NCBI GenBank assembly: GCA_964425755.1
Contig: CAYRNY010000023.1
Location: 1-58,037 of the forward strand
DNA length: 58,037 nucleotides
From: CAYRNY01 sp964425755
GTDB lineage: Bacteria; Chloroflexota; Anaerolineae; Aggregatilineales; Aggregatilineaceae
Direction: 5' to 3'
In this document: positions 53,460-58,037 of the stretch, piece after piece
How positions within the stretch are numbered: position 1 is the first letter of the stretch
How the letters are laid out: every line of letters starts with the position of its first letter
Notes under the pieces: generated by a model
Databases searched by the model: none
The model's input: only the letters and a program-made list of their open reading frames with translations
Told to the model about the DNA's origin: nothing
Translations under genes and position numbers: made by a program

Positions 53460-53873
53460 CCGCGACAGGTGCGCTGCCATCGCTCCCGGTTGTTCATCTG
53501 AAGGGAGGAGCCGGAGGAGTCAGCGTGATGTGCGCTTCCCTGTTGCGGGAGTGGTGAAGTTACTGCTGGGGTATGAGACGGTGCTCCGGGACAAGCCGCC
53601 AGGTTCGCCCGGAGCACTGTATCGGTCGGGCGCGGCCCCGGGATGCCACCCTTGCTCAGCATCTACCCAGGCGGAAGCGTGCCTGTGGCGGTGAACGGTA
53701 ACCACCTGGCCGGGGAACCTGCGCCCCTGCGACCGGGAAACAGCTACGATTCTCCCAACCAGGACGCTTTCTCGATCCCGGCCAATCTGGCGGCGGCTTT
53801 GCTTGCGCGCCCGTTGTGTTAATAGCTGTTTGGTGATACTTTTTACAGCAGGTCGCTTCACGTACAAGGGAAC
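53460..53873. other. Intergenic region after the P-type ATPase gene
   Basis: The 414-base region contains no supported gene; an 84-codon frame overlapping the ATPase end (53440-53694) has no family features. A perfect 10-base inverted repeat, GTGCTCCGGG (53581-53590) and CCCGGAGCAC (53608-53617), with a 17-base loop could terminate or process the ATPase transcript, though no T-tract follows. Confidence 0.5.
53581..53617. repeat. Perfect 10-base inverted repeat
   Basis: GTGCTCCGGG and CCCGGAGCAC are separated by 17 bases, 121 bases after the ATPase stop. It may be a Rho-dependent pause hairpin or an operator. Confidence 0.45.
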
Positions 53874-55157
53874 ATGATGCCTATTTCAACCGCATTTCGC
53901 AAACGGCTGTATCCGCACCTGCCATCGATCGCCGCGCATTTTGGCACACCATTTCACATCTATGATGAGCAAGGCATCCGCCAGACTGTACAGCAGTTGT
54001 ATGCAGCATTTAAGAACTTCGATTTTTGCGAATATTACGCGGTTAAGGCCCTGCCAAACCCTCACATTCTGCAAGTGCTTTATGAAGAAGGCTGCGGGTT
54101 TGATTGCAGTTCCATTCCTGAGCTGATTCTGGCGCGTCAGGTCGGTGCGACAGGCGATGCCATCATGTTTACCAGCAACAATACCACGCAGGAGGAGTTC
54201 GAATTCGCCACCGGTCAGGGCGGATGCATTCTTAACCTGGATGACATCAGTCAGCTTGACAACGTAGCACAGTTTCCCGACCTGGTTAGCTTCCGTGTCA
54301 ATCCCGGCAGCGATATCGGCAATGCGATAATCGGGAAACCCAAAGAAGCGAAATTCGGCGTGCCAAAGACACACATAGTCGACGCTTATCGGCTGGCGCG
54401 CGAGCGCGGTGCCCGGCGCTTTGGCTTACACGCTATGATCGTTTCCAACGAACGCAAGGCTGACGTTCTGCTTGCTGTCGTGCGGGGTCTGTGCCGTATC
54501 GCCCAACAGCTACATAGCGAGCTTGGCACCCGGCTTGAGTTTATCAATATCGGGGGCGGACTAGGTATTCCCTATCACCCCGAAGAGCACGCTCTGGATG
54601 TGCAATCTTTGGCTGATGGCATCGCGAGGTTGTGGCATGCTGCAGGCTTGGCTGGAATCAAGCTCTTCATGGAAGCGGGGCGTTATGTCACGGGGCCACA
54701 TGGTGTGCTTGTGACGCGTGTCATAAATCGGAAAGTAAGTTACCGGCATTACGTCGGCGTGGACGCGAGCATGTCTGCGCTAATGCGTCCCGGCTTATAT
54801 GGCGCGTATCATCATATTGACGTGCTCGGCAAGACAATCGATCACCGCGCGCAGGTAGTTGATGTAGTTGGTTCCCTCTGCGAAAACAATGACAAATTCG
54901 CCGTGCAGCGTGCTTTGCCGCCTGTAGAAAAGGGAGACTTGCTCGTGATACACGATACAGGAGCACACGGCCACGCAATGGGATTCAACTACAATGGCCG
55001 CCTCCGTCCTCAAGAGCTGTTGTTGTGTGCGGATGGGACCGTTGAGAAGATCCGTCGGGCAGAGACACCAGCAGATTATTTTGCCACACTGGACTTCGCC
55101 AGGTCGACCCTGGCACTCGAACAAACATCGGATTTAGATTTAGAAGAAAGGGCTTGA
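53874..55157 (+). CDS. lysA: PLP-dependent decarboxylase of the diaminopimelate/ornithine group (LysA-like)
   Basis: The 427-residue protein is a fold-type III decarboxylase. Lys58 in YYAVKALPNP binds PLP; INIGGGLGIPY and FMEAGRYVTG hold the phosphate; and GSLCENNDKF carries the Cys and Asp of the active site from the partner subunit. LysA makes lysine from meso-diaminopimelate. HTGAHGHAM-like variation (DTGAHGHAMGFNYNGR) departs slightly from the usual GAYG form, so another amino-acid substrate is possible. Two ATG codons (53874 and 53877) follow AAGGG; the second has better spacing. The M55 peptidase gene follows 9 bases downstream. Confidence 0.83.
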   Translation: MMPISTAFRKRLYPHLPSIAAHFGTPFHIYDEQGIRQTVQQLYAAFKNFDFCEYYAVKALPNPHILQVLYEEGCGFDCSSIPELILARQVGATGDAIMFTSNNTTQEEFEFATGQGGCILNLDDISQLDNVAQFPDLVSFRVNPGSDIGNAIIGKPKEAKFGVPKTHIVDAYRLARERGARRFGLHAMIVSNERKADVLLAVVRGLCRIAQQLHSELGTRLEFINIGGGLGIPYHPEEHALDVQSLADGIARLWHAAGLAGIKLFMEAGRYVTGPHGVLVTRVINRKVSYRHYVGVDASMSALMRPGLYGAYHHIDVLGKTIDHRAQVVDVVGSLCENNDKFAVQRALPPVEKGDLLVIHDTGAHGHAMGFNYNGRLRPQELLLCADGTVEKIRRAETPADYFATLDFARSTLALEQTSDLDLEERA

Positions 55158-55166
55158 ACGTATCCC

Positions 55167-55979
55167 ATGAAAGTCTTTATCTCTGCTGATATGGAAGGCG
55201 TGACCGGTGCAACTCACTGGGACGAGACAGACAAATCGCATGCCGACTATCCTGAGTTCTGCGAGCAAATGACGGCGGAGGTGGTCGCTGCATGTGAAGG
55301 CGCACTCAGCGCCGGAGCAACCGAGATCGTGATCAAGGACGCACACTGGACCGGTCGCAACATCATCGCCTCGAAATTGCCGCATGCGGCCCGGCTGATC
55401 CGTGGCTGGACCCAAGACCCTTACTCGATGATGGCCGGTCTTGACCAGAGCTTCGACGCTGCCCTGATGATCGGTTATCACTCGGGCGCCGGTTCCGATG
55501 CCTCGCCCTTGGCACATACGCTTACGGGGCACGTCGTCTACGTCAAGATCAACGAGCGCCTGGCGTCGGAATTCCTGATCAACGCTTACACTGCAGGGTG
55601 GCTGGGTGTGCCGGTGGTCTTCCTCTCGGGTGATGATGGTGTCTGTCAAGCTGCCACAACGTTGCTCCCAGAACTGACTACCGTCGCGGTCATCGAGGGC
55701 ACAGGGGACGCGACTGCCAGTATTCATCCCGCGCTTGCCGTTGAGCGTATCCGTAACGGCGTTGAGATGGCACTGAACGGAGACTTAGCCCGGTGTCGTG
55801 TAACCATGCCAGCGCGCTTTGTCGCCGAAGTGCGCTACAGATCACACCCGCTTGCGCGGCAGGTCAGCTTCTTTCCTGGCGCTCGCCTCGTCGAGCCTCA
55901 CGTTGTGCGGTTCGAAGCGGACGATTATTTTGAAGTGCTACGCTTCTTCATGTTCGGCATTTCGATGACAAGCCAATAA
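55167..55979 (+). CDS. M55-family metallo-aminopeptidase (DppA-like)
   Basis: The 270-residue protein matches D-aminopeptidase DppA: MKVFISADMEGVTG with zinc ligands Asp8 and Glu10, His60 (KDAHWTG), His105 (GYHSGAGS) and a further His117. DppA is a self-compartmentalising zinc enzyme that cleaves D-alanyl dipeptides, so a role in recycling cell-wall peptides is plausible. It lies 9 bases after the LysA-like gene, which acts on a cell-wall amino acid. The ribosome site (GAAAGGG, about 14 bases upstream) is distant, which suggests coupling. No signal peptide is seen. Confidence 0.87.
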   Translation: MKVFISADMEGVTGATHWDETDKSHADYPEFCEQMTAEVVAACEGALSAGATEIVIKDAHWTGRNIIASKLPHAARLIRGWTQDPYSMMAGLDQSFDAALMIGYHSGAGSDASPLAHTLTGHVVYVKINERLASEFLINAYTAGWLGVPVVFLSGDDGVCQAATTLLPELTTVAVIEGTGDATASIHPALAVERIRNGVEMALNGDLARCRVTMPARFVAEVRYRSHPLARQVSFFPGARLVEPHVVRFEADDYFEVLRFFMFGISMTSQ

Positions 55980-56135
55980 TTGCCGGGCCCAAACGCAAAG
56001 ATCGTGGCGCGTATGCGCAAGCCGCTAATGCTTCACCATCATCGCTGCGCCGCCGCGGTCTTCTCCCCGGTGGGCTGCAGTTCCGGCTTGCTGTCGCTGT
56101 CCAGTCGCGTCGGTGTGTGCCGATCCCAAGACCGT

Positions 56136-58037
56136 TTACGGTATTGCCGTAATCATAGTGAAGAGCAGCACAATGTCTCGTGCTTGCGCTCCTTCGTTTC
56201 GCCCCGGTCCGATCGCACATGCTCTTGACGTTGCTGGCAGAGGCTGGTAGAATTCCCAAACTAAGTTAGGGATACGCCCCATTCGTCTAGCGGCCCAGGA
56301 CGCCGCCCTCTCAAGGCGGAAACAGGGGTTCGAGTCCCCTATGGGGCATAAATCGCTCGTAGTCTTGAGACTAGGGCGATTTTGTTTCTTACCACTTTGC
56401 GCACCACTGACTCCGCCCCCAGGATGCCCCTCAGAGCCGCCAGAATCGCCACCAGGGCCAGTACCACCGTCAGCAGGTGTTACCCCACCATCATCGCCAT
56501 ACAACGACGCTCGGAGTACCAGATAGCGGTCCGCCCAGGGCTTGAGCCGGAAGTCAACAATCTGCTGGCGGTCCAGGTCATAGGTCACGTATTCGAACAG
56601 CACGCGCGCCATGTGCTGTTTGTCTTCATCGTTAGCGGTGTCCCATAACTGCGCGAGGTTATTCAGGGCTTCCATGCACATCGTTAGTTCGATAGCCGCT
56701 TTTTCGGTCTCGGTGGTCCGCGCTTCCCAATGTGCAATTTGCCGTTCGTTGTGTTCCTTACGCTTGAGGTATTCTTCCTGGGTGATATCGCCTTCCAGCA
56801 GCAGGAACTTGGCGTTTTCCAGCTTGCGCCGACACTTGGCAATCGCTGCGACCCGCTGCGCTTCAAAGTCGGCATCTTCCACCGAAGCACCGTTCTCACT
56901 CTGCACCGCCAGTTCGAGCATCAGCGGTAACGCCTCTTCCTTAATGGTTAGCAATTCAATGAGCCGCCCGAAGTCGCGCTCAAGTTCGTGTGTGAACACC
57001 GAGCGCCGCTTGCAGCCGCACTTGACCCCTTCAGCATGACGATAGCGCAGCTTGCCGTTCTGGTTGACGCCACTCAGCCGGGAGCGCAGCGAAGGGTCGT
57101 TTTGCTCTGCCGCGTTACGCTCACACTGCGCACAGTACAGGAGCCGTGTCAGCGGGTAGTCATGCGCCGCACGCGTTGACCCCGGTGGCCGCGTCGTGAC
57201 ACTGCGCGCGGAATGAATCTCGGCCACCCGTTGCAGCAGTTCCAGCGGGAACACCTGCCGCCCGGTATCGTAAATCATGCCTGCCGGGTCTTCGAGCATC
57301 CCGGCATTAATATCCTTCGCTTTGCCCTCTGGACTCAGCCCGGCATACTGCATCCAGTTCGCGGTCACGCGCCGCACGTCATCCTTGTTGATGGAACGCG
57401 GTTTGTTTCTACGGTCACGGAACGCCCACCCTTCATCGGTCATCTGGTAGGCGATGCGTTCTCTGCCGTGCTGGTTCTCCGCGTACAGTTCCAGCATCCG
57501 CCCCGCACACTCGTAATACCCGCGCCAGAGCGCCCCACTCACAGGCGGTTCGTCATCCATGCGCCCCGCTTGCCATGTACCATCCGGCAGCAACCACGCA
57601 CCATCAGGGCTTGGCTGTAGGTAGCCATCAGCGCCGCGCAGCGTGCCGAAGGGTGGCATCCCGATAGTCTTGCCTTGCGCCTTGCGGTACTGCACGCTGT
57701 CTTTGGCTTTGGCGGCAATATCGGCAGCATACGCTTCATCCTGCATCGCCATCATGTTGATGAACATGCGCCCCATGTAGGTGGACGTGTCTATCTCACG
57801 CCCAGGAGCCGCAAACACCAGCCGCACCCCGTATTCGTCCAGCAGTTCGAGCAGGTAGCCCACGCGCCAGAACTTGCGGTGCATACGCCCCGAATCATTG
57901 GCGACCAGGGCGATCACATCCGGGTCTTTGAGCCGCTTTTCCAGGGCTAACCAGCCGGGACGGTTCTTGACCTGCGTGCCGGATGTCACTAGCCGGGCGA
58001 TAATGTACCAGGCAGCGCCGGCCAAAGTGGACCGGGC
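56136..58037 (-). CDS. Serine recombinase of a mobile element (5' end beyond window; 3' end read through tRNA-Glu)
   Basis: The visible 633 codons form the later part of a large serine recombinase. NRPGWLALEKRLKDPDVI and NDSGRMHRKFWRVGYLLELL match the end of the resolvase catalytic domain; the catalytic Ser lies off the right edge. A recombinase domain (about 110-270; GKTIGMPPFGTLRG), a zinc ribbon (YCAQCER ... CGCKRR) and a coiled coil (about 385-460) follow. The natural end is uncertain: after a Gly-rich tail the frame runs antisense through tRNA-Glu (CPIGDSNPCFRLERAA) and stops only at 56136. It is probably the integrase of an element inserted at the tRNA 3' end. Confidence 0.8.
   Translation of the reverse strand, partial: ARSTLAGAAWYIIARLVTSGTQVKNRPGWLALEKRLKDPDVIALVANDSGRMHRKFWRVGYLLELLDEYGVRLVFAAPGREIDTSTYMGRMFINMMAMQDEAYAADIAAKAKDSVQYRKAQGKTIGMPPFGTLRGADGYLQPSPDGAWLLPDGTWQAGRMDDEPPVSGALWRGYYECAGRMLELYAENQHGRERIAYQMTDEGWAFRDRRNKPRSINKDDVRRVTANWMQYAGLSPEGKAKDINAGMLEDPAGMIYDTGRQVFPLELLQRVAEIHSARSVTTRPPGSTRAAHDYPLTRLLYCAQCERNAAEQNDPSLRSRLSGVNQNGKLRYRHAEGVKCGCKRRSVFTHELERDFGRLIELLTIKEEALPLMLELAVQSENGASVEDADFEAQRVAAIAKCRRKLENAKFLLLEGDITQEEYLKRKEHNERQIAHWEARTTETEKAAIELTMCMEALNNLAQLWDTANDEDKQHMARVLFEYVTYDLDRQQIVDFRLKPWADRYLVLRASLYGDDGGVTPADGGTGPGGDSGGSEGHPGGGVSGAQSGKKQNRPSLKTTSDLCPIGDSNPCFRLERAASWAARRMGRIPNLVWEFYQPLPATSRACAIGPGRNEGAQARDIVLLFTMITAIP
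56276..56348 (+). tRNA. tRNA-Glu (anticodon CUC)
   Basis: The acceptor arms GCCCCAT (56276-56282) and ATGGGGC (56341-56347) pair; the anticodon stem CCGCC/GGCGG encloses the loop CTCTCAA, giving anticodon CTC, which reads GAG. The T-loop GTTCGAGTC is canonical and the D-arm TCGTCTAGCGG is typical of tRNA-Glu. The discriminator base is A (56348) and no CCA is encoded. Confidence 0.95.
56352..56390 (+). terminator. Terminator of tRNA-Glu
   Basis: ATCGC (56352-56356) pairs with GCGAT (56376-56380) and, inside, TAGTCT (56360-56365) with AGACTA (56368-56373); a T-rich tract (56380-56390) follows. It lies four bases after the tRNA. Confidence 0.8.

Noticed and set aside
53440..53694. 84-codon open frame after the P-type ATPase gene
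   Set aside because: It starts inside the ATPase gene, has no ribosome site and encodes a low-complexity Arg/Gly-rich product.

Overview
The window (58,037 bases, GC-rich, dense bacterial coding) most resembles a member of the Chloroflexota (Anaerolineae-like). This is an inference from the combination of secreted SH3/SGNH proteins with Thr/Pro linkers, an ECF sigma factor paired with a DUF5667-type protein, corrinoid/UroD and DUF4380 genes beside sugar ABC transporters, and many polyol dehydrogenases. No rRNA or other phylogenetic marker is present, so the assignment is tentative.

Layout. 1-3139: end of an unknown gene, a CBS-ACT protein, a secreted SH3 protein and a small lipoprotein. 3143-11621: four paralogous secreted SGNH-hydrolase-like proteins with zero, one or two SH3 domains, followed by an AlgI-like MBOAT O-acyltransferase and a membrane-anchored SGNH partner; together they look like a cell-envelope glycan acylation/deacylation island. 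11703-13828: a STAS anti-sigma-antagonist and a fused RsbW-like kinase/GAF/PP2C phosphatase (partner switching). 13847-16148: a MoxR ATPase/VWA pair. 16559-17806: a lone receiver protein and a 5'-truncated DHDPS-family gene.

17896-33049 is the most interesting part. A leftward series (GntR regulator, ribose-type ABC permease, internally duplicated binding protein, ATPase, DUF4380, UroD-family methyltransferase, corrinoid protein, B12-activation-domain protein) is divergent from a rightward operon (2-oxoglutarate-semialdehyde dehydrogenase, SDR, MBL-fold hydrolase, FAH-family protein, enolase-superfamily dehydratase). The rightward set fits the non-phosphorylative (Weimberg-type) pathway of pentose oxidation to 2-oxoglutarate. 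The leftward set adds corrinoid methyl transfer to sugar import. A 19-bp palindrome overlaps both divergent promoters. My working model is import of an O-methylated sugar, corrinoid-dependent demethylation and oxidation of the freed sugar.

33140-35981: ECF sigma factor, its DUF5667-like partner, and a second secreted protein; the last two carry matching Gly-Pro-Pro tails. 36279-37487: an orphan protein. 37653-46135: a nine-gene leftward operon with a MalEFG-type importer (no ATPase), a small membrane protein and five SDR/MDR dehydrogenases, probably for polyols. 46440-49792: a hybrid histidine kinase with one degenerate and one intact receiver, coupled to an unusual HTH/ATPase-like/receiver protein. 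50298-53459: a Crp/Fnr regulator with an FNR-like box upstream, then a CxxC metallochaperone and a P1B-type ATPase. 53874-55979: a LysA-like decarboxylase and an M55 aminopeptidase. The right edge holds tRNA-Glu(CUC) with its terminator and a partial serine recombinase whose reading frame runs antisense through the tRNA, suggesting a mobile element inserted at the tRNA 3' end.
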